Source: Comamonadaceae bacterium
GTDB lineage: Bacteria > Pseudomonadota > Gammaproteobacteria > Burkholderiales > Burkholderiaceae_C
NCBI GenBank assembly: GCA_947451445.1
Contig: CANFZJ010000250.1
Location: 1-5,047, forward strand
Direction of reading: 5' to 3'
DNA length: 5,047 bases
The notes under the pieces were generated by a model. The model saw only the letters and a list, made by a program, of their open reading frames with translations, ran no database searches and was not told the origin of the DNA. This document shows positions 1 to 5,047 of the stretch, in pieces. The position numbers and the translations under genes are program-made. Each line of letters begins with the position of its first letter. The first letter of the stretch is position 1.

Positions 1-269
1 ACGACCTGGTGCTGCACCTGCAAGCCCAGCTACCCGCCGAGGCCGCCAAAGCCACCGTCAGCGTAGACACGGCCCAGCTCAAAGCCGTCTGCACCCGGCT
101 AGCGACCCTGCTGGCCGAGGACGACAGCGACGCCATCGCCCTGCTGGACGAACACGCCACCCTGCTGCACTCGGCCTTTCCGGCCGCATTTCGCCAGATC
201 GAAGAGGCGCTGAAAGATTTTGAATTTGGTACTGCGCTGCAGCAACTGCAGCCACACATTCCGGCCTGA
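1..269 (+). CDS. C-terminal end of a probable hybrid sensor histidine kinase / response regulator (5' partial)
   Basis: The reading frame is open from the window edge (first full codon at base 3) to TGA at 267-269, giving the last 88 residues of a longer protein. A GTG at base 9 is in frame, but nothing marks it as a real start. The visible part is all helical: a segment around AVCTRLATLL, an acidic turn (EDDSDAIALLDEH), a segment with LLHSAFPAAF, and a final FEFGTALQQL helix. From memory, this pattern (L..L..LL..dD.eA...., then a phenylalanine-rich 'FdF..Al..L' ending) is common at the extreme C-terminus of large hybrid kinases in Betaproteobacteria, after the receiver domains. There is no clear HPt phosphorylation motif, so phosphotransfer cannot be claimed. 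The next gene starts five bases downstream, which suggests one transcript. The family call is an inference from a short tail. Confidence 0.5.
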   Translation, partial: DLVLHLQAQLPAEAAKATVSVDTAQLKAVCTRLATLLAEDDSDAIALLDEHATLLHSAFPAAFRQIEEALKDFEFGTALQQLQPHIPA

Positions 270-274
270 ACAGC

Positions 275-1606
275 ATGTACCGCCTCTTGTTGCTGGGCCT
301 GCTCAGTCTGCTCACCGCCTGTGCAGCCCCCCAGTACACGGTGGACGACGGCAGCAAGGTCAATGAGGCCCTGCTGGCCCACATTCGCAACTTTGGGGCG
401 GGCGAGCAGGCCTTGCGCCCGGCCATCCAGCGCTCGGCCGCGCTCCAAGACCCTGACTGCGATACCCAATGGGAGCTGCCGTTTTCCGTTGCCACCAGCT
501 ACGACCTGGACAAGCAAGACCGGATCGCCTGGGCGCGCGGCCTGGGCGTGGACGAACGGCCCACCGTGGTGGCCACCCTGCCCAAAACAGGTGTGCAGCG
601 GGGCGACAAAATCACCGATGTGGCAGGCTACAAAAGCGACAACAGCGAAAAAATGCTGCTGGCACTGGCCGAGCGCCGCGACGCGGGCAAGCCTTTCAAG
701 ATCAAGCTGGCCAACGGCAAAGGCCCCACCATCGCCCCGTTCAAAGTCTGCCGTGGCTACACCCGGCTGGCCCCGCCTAGCACCCCGCAGGCGCAGGACT
801 ACCACTGGCTGCTGTCCGTCCACCCCCTGCAAGTCGCCCAGGTAGACCTGAGCGAAGACGAGGCGTTATGGGCCGTGCTGTGGACCCAAGGCGTATCCGA
901 AGAAGGCGGCGCACGCATGAAAACCTACCACTACGGTACGCAAATTGTAGGCACGCTGTACAACGTGTTCACCATCGCATCGGGCGTCAAAGGGGCTGCG
1001 CTGGCGGTGGACGCGGCCCTGAAAACCGCACAAGCCGCAGCCGCCAACATCGCCTCTGAGGTGCTCAAAACCCAGCTGCTGGAACAAGCCAAGGCGCTGG
1101 CCGTCGCCCGCATGCGCGACGAACTCAGCAGCACCGTCCAACGGCTCACCCAGCAACAAGCCATGGGGGCCATGCAGCAAGCCGCCATGAACCGGGGCTC
1201 GCTCATCGGTGTTGCCTGGGTGGCTGCCACCGTGTTCGACCGGGCCGACACCTGGGCCTACCAGCGCATGGCACGGCTCAACGCCAACCCCCTGGCCGGG
1301 TTTGCGTTGCACCAAAAGCTGATTGAACGCAACCTGACCGCCAACTCCCTGGTGTTCGACCCGGAACGCATGGCCTCCCTGAGCAAGCTGGCCGACACAC
1401 AAGGCCGCAGCGACGACGTGCGCGCCCTGCTGGGCGGCTTCAAACCCAGTGAGCTGCAATCGGTGCTGGCCAGCATGCCCGTGGCCTCCGACCCCCACGG
1501 TTTCAGTTACGACGACCCGAATGACTTTGTCGCCAGCAACCAACCCTTCGCCAAGGGCCTGGTGGACGGCATGCTGAACATGCCCCTTGCCTCTACTGCC
1601 CCATGA
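275..1606 (+). CDS. Outer-membrane-type lipoprotein with PDZ-like domain and degenerate M48-peptidase-like region
   Basis: The 443-residue product begins with a lipoprotein signal peptide: a hydrophobic leucine run and lipobox LTAC with the acylated cysteine at residue 16. Position +2 is Ala rather than Asp, which fits outer-membrane sorting. Residues about 96-158 look like a PDZ-like domain (VVATLPKTGVQRGDKITDVAG), flanked by C62 and C159, which could form a disulfide. Residues 194-210 (EDEALWAVLWTQGVSEE) align by eye with the M48 helix 'DDELAxVLxHExxH', but the zinc motif reads TQGVS. Residues 321-325 read FDRAD where M48 enzymes have ExEAD, and the following AYQRMARLNANP resembles the family's 'GLYLMARAGYDP'. 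All expected zinc ligands are absent, so a protease role is unlikely; binding or scaffolding is more plausible. The region between (about 220-310) is Ala/Gln-rich and helical. No clear ribosome binding site precedes the ATG, so translation may be coupled to the upstream gene. Lipoprotein status is firm; M48 ancestry is an inference. Confidence 0.8.
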   Translation: MYRLLLLGLLSLLTACAAPQYTVDDGSKVNEALLAHIRNFGAGEQALRPAIQRSAALQDPDCDTQWELPFSVATSYDLDKQDRIAWARGLGVDERPTVVATLPKTGVQRGDKITDVAGYKSDNSEKMLLALAERRDAGKPFKIKLANGKGPTIAPFKVCRGYTRLAPPSTPQAQDYHWLLSVHPLQVAQVDLSEDEALWAVLWTQGVSEEGGARMKTYHYGTQIVGTLYNVFTIASGVKGAALAVDAALKTAQAAAANIASEVLKTQLLEQAKALAVARMRDELSSTVQRLTQQQAMGAMQQAAMNRGSLIGVAWVAATVFDRADTWAYQRMARLNANPLAGFALHQKLIERNLTANSLVFDPERMASLSKLADTQGRSDDVRALLGGFKPSELQSVLASMPVASDPHGFSYDDPNDFVASNQPFAKGLVDGMLNMPLASTAP

Positions 1607-3210
1607 ACCACCCTATCGCTTTTTGCTTTTGGCAGACCGCTGCCTTGTTCTGCATGCCGGTAGCCGCATGGAGCCAAACCCCGCCCGAGCCGCCCGCCGC
1701 CCCCGCCAGCGAGGCGGCAGTACCCGTTGAGACCGGGGTACCCAACCTGTGCCGCCCACTGAGCGACAAAGCCATGGCGGTAGATCTGAAAACCGCCGCC
1801 GCCCAGTCGCAAAAACGGGACCTGACCGAGCAGCTGCTGCTGGCCACCGAGGCCGCCGCACTCTGGACCCAAGCGGTCGCGGCCTGCGAGGGCCGGACCC
1901 AGGCGCGGGCCCAGCGCAACCTGGGCGACACCCAGAAAACCCTGGCCCATCTGCAAGAACAGCAAAACGCCGGGCCACTGTGCGAAACCACCCAAAAAGA
2001 CGCCAGCACCCTGCAAGACCTGGCCCGCCAAACCCTGACCGAGCGCCGCTTTGGCGAAGCCGCCGTCATGTTCCGCAAGGCTGAAAACATGTGGGACCTG
2101 GCCGCCGAACAATGCTCCGGCAGCCAGCAAGAACAGGCCGTGCGCCGCCGTGACCAGTCGGAAACCGATGGCCACAACGCCGAGTTCTGCGCCCCGCCGT
2201 TTGAAAAAGCCCGTGAACAAACCCAAAAGCTGCGCAGCAACGCAGCAGGCATGGCCCGCGAAGAAAAGCACGAAGCCTCGCTGGTCGCCGAAACCCTGTG
2301 GCGCGACACCCTGGGCCAGTGCAAAGGCAGCGTGCTGGACACCGTGCGCAACAACATCCAGGCCCTGGCCCGCGAACGCGGCACGCCCTGGGTGGCGACC
2401 CGCAGCGGCCCGGCAGTGGCCCAACAGGCCGCACCGTCCACCGCCGCCAAGCCACCCGCACCCGCGCCGGCCAAAACGGCCTTGGTCGGCACCAACCCGG
2501 CGGTGCCCAGCACTGTGGCAGCGCTGCCACAGCCAGCGCCCAGTGTGCCGCCCACCCTGGCAGCCGAGTTTGAGGTCAACGGCACCCGCTTCAGCGGCCA
2601 GTTTGTGCGCGACAGCGAAACCGACATGGGCCCCGCTGGCGTCACCCTGTCCGGCACCGGCACACTGCAATGGCCCAACGGCGACCGCTACGAGGGCAGC
2701 CTGGTCAAAGGCAAGCGCCACGGCAAAGGCCGCTTCACCTGGCCCAGCGGCCAAAGTTATTTGGGCGACTGGGTGCACGACCAGGCGGATGGCCAGGCCA
2801 ATCTGCGCTTTGCCAACGGAGACGTGTACGACGGCCAGGTCCGCGCAGGCAGCCCGGAAGGCCAGGGCAGCATGCGCTACGCCTCGGGCGACAGCTTTCG
2901 CGGCCTATTCCGGGCGGGCATGCCGGGTGGGAGCGGTGCCTATACCTGGAAAAACGGCCAGGTCTTTGAAGGCCAGTGGGGCAACGGCCAACCCCACGGC
3001 GAAGGCCACATGGTGTTTGTCGGCGGCGCGCAGTACCAGGGCCAGTTTGTCCACGGCAAAAGCGAAGGCCAGGGCAGCTTTACCTGGCCCAATGGCGACG
3101 AATACACCGGCCAGTGGCAGGCCGGCCTGAAAAGCGGGCAAGGCGTTTTTATCTGGGCCAGCGGCGAGCGTTGGGAAGGCATTTTTGAAAACGACAAGCC
3201 CAAGCGCTGA
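1603..3210 (+). CDS. Secreted MORN-repeat protein with three N-terminal cysteine-paired helical repeats
   Basis: This 535-residue protein has an N-terminal export signal (hydrophobic core to about residue 22, likely cleavage after AWS at 24, before Gln25). Residues 50-260 contain three similar helical units, each with Cys, then Trp 37-38 residues on, then Cys seven residues later (C50/W88/C95, C127/W164/C171, C196/W233/C240). Residues about 262-322 are a Pro/Ala-rich linker. Residues 363-535 form a MORN array: aromatic-x-Gly starts fall at 363, 386, 409, 432, 455, 478, 501 and 524, exactly 23 apart, with a degenerate unit before them near F330. MORN repeats form elongated beta-hairpin strips that bind proteins or lipids or act as scaffolds; the specific role here is unknown. 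The ATG overlaps the previous stop (ATGA) and lacks a clear Shine-Dalgarno sequence, which points to translational coupling with the lipoprotein and a shared envelope function. Confidence 0.88.
   Translation: MNHPIAFCFWQTAALFCMPVAAWSQTPPEPPAAPASEAAVPVETGVPNLCRPLSDKAMAVDLKTAAAQSQKRDLTEQLLLATEAAALWTQAVAACEGRTQARAQRNLGDTQKTLAHLQEQQNAGPLCETTQKDASTLQDLARQTLTERRFGEAAVMFRKAENMWDLAAEQCSGSQQEQAVRRRDQSETDGHNAEFCAPPFEKAREQTQKLRSNAAGMAREEKHEASLVAETLWRDTLGQCKGSVLDTVRNNIQALARERGTPWVATRSGPAVAQQAAPSTAAKPPAPAPAKTALVGTNPAVPSTVAALPQPAPSVPPTLAAEFEVNGTRFSGQFVRDSETDMGPAGVTLSGTGTLQWPNGDRYEGSLVKGKRHGKGRFTWPSGQSYLGDWVHDQADGQANLRFANGDVYDGQVRAGSPEGQGSMRYASGDSFRGLFRAGMPGGSGAYTWKNGQVFEGQWGNGQPHGEGHMVFVGGAQYQGQFVHGKSEGQGSFTWPNGDEYTGQWQAGLKSGQGVFIWASGERWEGIFENDKPKR
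1750..2322 (+). repeat. Three tandem C-x(36-37)-W-x6-C helical repeats in the MORN protein
   Basis: This covers residues 50-240 of the MORN protein. The three units share a first Cys, a long amphipathic helix, an 'EAA.LW..A...C' type segment and a second Cys followed by Glu, Ser or Lys and then Gly or Ser. Cys-to-Trp spacing is 38, 37 and 37; Trp-to-Cys spacing is 7 in all three. Unit pitch is 77 then 69 residues. The even cysteine count and fixed spacing suggest one disulfide-closed helical hairpin per unit, consistent with export to an oxidising compartment. I do not recognise a named domain; a distant TPR-like hairpin is possible. Confidence 0.75.
2689..3207 (+). repeat. MORN repeat array, seven full 23-residue units plus a partial one
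   Basis: Codons for residues 363-535 encode units of the form (Y/F/W)xGxxxxGxxxGxGxxxxxxGxx, with no insertion or deletion in the 23-residue (69-base) phase. The last unit is cut after WEGIFENDKPKR. At the DNA level the 15-mer GAAGGCCAGGGCAGC occurs at both 2857-2871 and 3064-3078, exactly 207 bases (three units) apart, which fits expansion or gene conversion within the array. Confidence 0.88.
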
Positions 3211-3218
3211 AACAGGTT

Positions 3219-3264
3219 GCTATTGAATTAATAGCTGCTGGCGCACGTTCTATATGCGCCAGCA
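3219..3264. repeat. Double-hairpin intergenic palindromic element (Comamonadaceae-type)
   Basis: Two perfect inverted repeats abut here. The first is GCTATT (3219-3224), loop GAATT, AATAGC (3230-3235). The second is TGCTGGCGCA (3236-3245), a nine-base loop, TGCGCCAGCA (3255-3264). From memory, 'GCTATTnAATTnAATAGCTGCT(T/G)GCGC' sequences recur between genes in many Comamonadaceae genomes, so this may be one copy of a dispersed family. No second copy is visible in this window. Confidence 0.6.
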
Positions 3265-3275
3265 CCTGATTTTGC
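3236..3275. terminator. Probable transcription terminator between convergent genes
   Basis: A perfect 10-bp GC-rich stem (3236-3245 with 3255-3264) lies 25 bases after the MORN stop and just past the rdgC stop on the other strand. On the plus strand it is followed by CCTGATTTTGCTT, a broken T-tract. On the minus strand the following bases form a second AT-rich hairpin rather than a clean U-run. Convergent placement suggests it serves both genes, but the weak T-tracts leave factor-independent termination unproven. Confidence 0.55.
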
Positions 3276-4238
3276 TTAAAACGGCGATTCGGCCAGGTTC
3301 ACCGCTTGCAACGGTGCGGTGGCATCCGGCGTGGTGCCTGCGGCACCCAGCGCCATCTCGCCGCCCAGGGCCAGCAGCAGGTCGGGGATCATCTGGCGCA
3401 TTTCGCCGGTGGAGATGGCGGCATCGGCGTCAAAGCCGTCTTCTTTTTCTTGCGACGTGCCATCAAACACGCCGTCCAGGAAGGTCACTTTTTTGATCTG
3501 CAAGCCTTCGGTCAGCATGAAAGACACGCGGTCGTCCCAGGTCATGGCCAGCTTGGTGGGCAGCTTGCCGTCGGCGATGTGCTGGCGCACCTCGTCGATG
3601 TCCAGCGCGTGGCGGGCGTATTTGACGACCGACTTGGACTCGTCGGCCGCCTTCAGTTCGCATTCGCGGTCGATGGTGAAGCCCGCAGGCGGCTCCTGCG
3701 TGGTCAGCCATTCGGACATGGCGGCCATGGGCGAGATGGCGGTGTTGATCTGCAGCACGCCAAAGCCGTCAATCGCCTTGACCAGCGCCGTCACCACCTC
3801 GTCGGCGCGGCCCTGGCTGCCAGCGTCGACCACCAGCACCCCTGCCGCCGGGTCGATCCAGACCAGCACTGCACCGCGCTTGGTGAAGGCCATGGGCAGC
3901 AGCGACAACTTCACGTCTTCGCGGATTTCTTTGGTTTCTTTTTTGCCGGGCTTGCGGCCGGTGGTGGCCTCGATCTGCGCCAGCCGGTCTTCGGACTTGC
4001 GTTTGATGACCGATGCGGGGACCGATTTGCTCTCGAACATCAGCTTCAGGATCAGCTGGCCGCCCACCGATTCGAGCAGCGGGCCGTTGGCCACGTTGCG
4101 CGGCTCGGTCCAGCCCATGGCCATTTCCTGGCTTGCGCCACATTCCACAAAGCGTTCTTTGTCCAACGCAGCTTCGATCTGCGCCAGGTCAGGGGCCCAA
4201 CCGGGGGCAATGCGGTACACCATCACGTTTTTGAACAC
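3276..4238 (-). CDS. rdgC: Recombination-associated protein RdgC
   Basis: RdgC is a nucleoid-associated DNA-binding protein that forms a ring around duplex DNA and, in E. coli, restrains RecA-promoted strand exchange. The 320-residue product shows the family hallmarks in order: MFKNVMVYRI at the N-terminus, CGASQEMAMGW (33-43), VPASVIKRK (73-81), the basic GRKPGKKETKEIREDVKLSLLPMAF stretch in two parts (94-103 and 104-118), WIDPAAGVLVVDAGS (127-141), WDDRVSFMLTEGLQIKKVTF (234-253) and LLLALGGE near 287-294. An upstream in-frame GTG at 4280 would add 14 residues; I chose the GTG at 4238 because the family begins MxFKNLMVYR and an AGAAAG sits seven bases before it. About 26 residues follow the LGGE motif, where the E. 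coli protein ends within a few residues; this Ala/Thr/Pro-rich tail is probably disordered. The gene stands alone, convergent with the MORN gene and divergent from the Spy-like gene. Confidence 0.95.
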   Translation of the reverse strand: MFKNVMVYRIAPGWAPDLAQIEAALDKERFVECGASQEMAMGWTEPRNVANGPLLESVGGQLILKLMFESKSVPASVIKRKSEDRLAQIEATTGRKPGKKETKEIREDVKLSLLPMAFTKRGAVLVWIDPAAGVLVVDAGSQGRADEVVTALVKAIDGFGVLQINTAISPMAAMSEWLTTQEPPAGFTIDRECELKAADESKSVVKYARHALDIDEVRQHIADGKLPTKLAMTWDDRVSFMLTEGLQIKKVTFLDGVFDGTSQEKEDGFDADAAISTGEMRQMIPDLLLALGGEMALGAAGTTPDATAPLQAVNLAESPF

Positions 4239-4245
4239 GGGAAAT

Positions 4246-4251
4246 CTTTCT
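4246..4251 (-). promoter_or_regulatory. Ribosome binding site supporting the GTG start of rdgC
   Basis: Read on the minus strand, AGAAAG lies seven bases before the GTG at 4238. It is only a partial Shine-Dalgarno match, but it supports this start over the upstream GTG at 4280. Confidence 0.45.
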
Positions 4252-4290
4252 GCGTTAAATATCTGACCCGCGATTGTCACCGCTCGCCAA

Positions 4291-4318
4291 CTTTACAAAT
4301 GCTTATGCAGAGGTTATG
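4291..4318 (+). promoter_or_regulatory. Three 11-bp-phased direct repeats, possible response-regulator operator
   Basis: CTTTAC (4291-4296), CTTATG (4302-4307) and GTTATG (4313-4318) are spaced exactly 11 bases apart, about one helical turn, as in tandem binding sites of OmpR/PhoB-family regulators. TTTAC is the complement of the CpxR half-site GTAAA, and the downstream gene is Spy/CpxP-like, a classic envelope-stress target in enterobacteria. The TTATGC word itself repeats exactly at 4303-4308 and 4314-4319. Binding is an inference. Confidence 0.3.
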
Positions 4319-4320
4319 CG
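4292..4320 (+). promoter_or_regulatory. Candidate sigma-70-like promoter for the Spy/CpxP-like gene
   Basis: TTTACA (4292-4297, five of six to TTGACA) is followed after 17 bases by TATGCG (4315-4320, only three of six to TATAAT). The weak -10 would fit activator dependence. The elements coincide with the phased repeats, so only one of the two readings may be right. No convincing promoter for rdgC was found on the opposite strand of the same 166-base spacer. Confidence 0.3.
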
Positions 4321-4354
4321 TTGGAAACAAGCGCCCACGACACTGGGTTCCAGC

Positions 4355-4375
4355 CTGCAGCCATCCTGGCGGCAG
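4355..4375 (+). other. Small hairpin in the presumed 5' leader of the Spy/CpxP-like gene
   Basis: CTGC-A-GCC (4355-4362) pairs with GGC-G-GCAG (4368-4375) around a five-base loop, with one A/G mismatch. It ends 17 bases before the Shine-Dalgarno sequence. It is short and could be chance in GC-rich DNA. Confidence 0.25.
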
Positions 4376-4392
4376 ACACATTGTGAAAACCC

Positions 4393-4398
4393 AAGGAG
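4393..4398 (+). promoter_or_regulatory. Strong Shine-Dalgarno for the Spy/CpxP-like gene
   Basis: AAGGAG lies six bases before the ATG at 4405. It is the only strong ribosome binding site in the window and fixes the start of this gene. Confidence 0.85.
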
Positions 4399-4404
4399 AT
4401 TGGT

Positions 4405-4863
4405 ATGAAATCTGTTCGCACATCCGTTAAAGGCCTGGTTTTGGCCGGTCTGCTGGCCAGCATGGGCCATGCAGCCATGGCCCAATCGGCCCCCCCTGCC
4501 CCGCCCATGGACCACCACGGCGCGGCCCAGATGCAAGAGCACATGGCCAAACGCCAGGCAGAACTGAAGGCCAAGCTCAAGCTGACCGCGGCACAGGAAG
4601 CGGGCTGGACCACGTTTACCGCCAGCATGCAGCCACCCGCCGGCCCCCGCCCGGACCGTGCCGCGTTTGAAAAGCTGACCACGCCCGAGCGCATCGACAA
4701 AATGCGCGCCCTGCGCGCCGAACGCGATGCCGCCATGGACAAACGCGCTGACGCCACCAAGGCCTTCTACGCCACGCTGACGCCCGAGCAGCAAAAGGTG
4801 TTTGACGCCAACGCGATGCAGCACGGCCAGCGTGGCCACGGCCCCGAAGGCCAGCACCACTGA
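4405..4863 (+). CDS. Spy/CpxP-family periplasmic protein (LTxxQ motif)
   Basis: The 152-residue product starts with a Sec signal peptide (basic MKSVRTSVKG, hydrophobic LVLAGLLASM, cleavage after AMA at 26). The mature part is almost wholly helical and charged. It carries two LTxxQ motifs, LTAAQ (60-64) and LTPEQ (125-129), the signature of the Spy/CpxP/CnrX-type family of periplasmic chaperones and stress or metal sensors; the second is followed by KVFD, also typical. Length and architecture match Spy-like proteins. Both ends of the mature chain are His-rich (MDHHG near 35-39 and HGQRGHGPEGQHH at 140-152), so metal binding is possible, though inferred. The gene is preceded by AAGGAG and divergent from rdgC. 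It appears to be monocistronic, since the next gene is convergent and ends 21 bases away. Whether it acts as a chaperone or as an inhibitor of a sensor kinase cannot be told from sequence. Confidence 0.88.
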   Translation: MKSVRTSVKGLVLAGLLASMGHAAMAQSAPPAPPMDHHGAAQMQEHMAKRQAELKAKLKLTAAQEAGWTTFTASMQPPAGPRPDRAAFEKLTTPERIDKMRALRAERDAAMDKRADATKAFYATLTPEQQKVFDANAMQHGQRGHGPEGQHH

Positions 4864-4884
4864 TCGGCCCGGCTCTCTATCCGC

Positions 4885-5047
4885 TCATTCGGGAGCGCTC
4901 AGCTCCTGGGTTTGGATCAATGCCTGCAGGTCGGTATAGCCGCCGACCAGCACGCCGTTGACAAACACCATCGGAAAGGTGGACCAGCCGGTCCACATCT
5001 TCAACACCAAGCGTTTCTTCCATTCGCTCAGATAGCTGCCGTACTCC
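4885..5047 (-). CDS. Glutaredoxin-like protein, C-terminal part (5' end beyond window)
   Basis: The minus strand is open from the window edge to TGA at 4887-4885, giving the last 53 residues. It has no internal start that matters and would be missed by a start-based search. The peptide contains WSTFPMVFVNGVLVGGYTDL, which matches the glutaredoxin core: the cis-proline strand (TFP), the FVNG turn and the GG-x-x-D-L glutathione-binding segment, then a final helix (QALIQTQEL). The preceding KKRLVLKMWTGW occupies the place of the helix before the TFP loop. The active-site CxxC or CxxS lies upstream of the window, so redox activity cannot be judged. It is convergent with the Spy-like gene, with 21 bases between stops and no clear terminator. 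Confidence 0.75.
   Translation of the reverse strand, partial: EYGSYLSEWKKRLVLKMWTGWSTFPMVFVNGVLVGGYTDLQALIQTQELSAPE

Noticed and set aside
1..269. HPt phosphotransfer domain in the first partial gene
   Set aside because: The segment is helical and has histidines, but none sits in a recognisable HxxKG-type HPt motif.
1507..2778. Long minus-strand open frames (423 and 361 codons) opposite the MORN and lipoprotein genes
   Set aside because: They arise from GC-rich codon bias on the coding strand. Their translations are low-complexity, have no recognisable domain, and overlap each other and a gene with clear signal peptide and repeats.
4238..4280. Longer RdgC form starting at the GTG at 4280
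   Set aside because: The 14 extra residues precede the conserved FKNxMVYR start of the family, and the inner GTG has its own partial Shine-Dalgarno.
4322..4352. TGGAAAC...GGGTTCCA imperfect inverted repeat as an operator
   Set aside because: The arms match imperfectly over seven bases across a wide gap, which is not distinguishable from chance.
3306..4430. Long plus-strand open frames (374 and 315 codons) opposite rdgC
   Set aside because: They are antisense to an unmistakable RdgC and have no family features. The 374-codon frame also runs through the divergent spacer and into the start of the Spy-like gene.
4303..4860. Minus-strand open frames (185 and 148 codons) opposite the Spy-like gene
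   Set aside because: The plus-strand gene has a strong ribosome binding site, a signal peptide and two LTxxQ motifs. The opposite frames have none of these.
4892..4906. GGAGC / GCTCC inverted repeat as a terminator for the Spy-like gene
   Set aside because: The stem is only five base pairs, has no T-tract, and lies inside the coding sequence of the convergent glutaredoxin-like gene.

Overview
The window is GC-rich and densely coded, with short intergenic gaps. Its gene content (an RdgC homologue, a hybrid-kinase-like C-terminus, a Spy/CpxP-like protein and a glutaredoxin-like protein) and the style of its intergenic repeats suggest a betaproteobacterium, most likely Comamonadaceae (Rhodoferax, Polaromonas or Acidovorax-like). 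This placement is an inference from sequence style, not from a database match.

Layout. Bases 1-3210 hold a plus-strand gene cluster. It begins with the 3' end of a gene whose product resembles the C-terminal helical tail of hybrid sensor kinases. Five bases later comes a 443-residue lipoprotein with a PDZ-like domain and a region that looks like an M48 metallopeptidase with its zinc-binding residues lost. This gene overlaps by four bases (ATGA) with a 535-residue secreted protein made of three cysteine-paired helical repeats, a Pro/Ala-rich linker and a strictly 23-residue-phased MORN array. Bases 3211-3275 carry two abutting hairpins between convergent genes. The minus-strand gene at 3276-4238 is rdgC. 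A 166-base divergent spacer (4239-4404) follows, with candidate control sites for a Spy/CpxP-like periplasmic protein at 4405-4863. The window ends in the 3' part of a convergent minus-strand gene with a glutaredoxin-like C-terminus (4885-5047).

How the genes may work together. The tight packing and overlap of the first three genes suggest co-transcription, and the second and third products are both predicted to be exported. A reasonable hypothesis is an envelope module: a signalling protein, an outer-membrane lipoprotein derived from a peptidase fold, and a periplasmic or surface MORN scaffold. RdgC (DNA-binding, recombination-associated) and the Spy-like chaperone look functionally separate. 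The least described part is the pseudo-M48 lipoprotein plus MORN pair. No mobile element, tRNA, rRNA or CRISPR array was seen.
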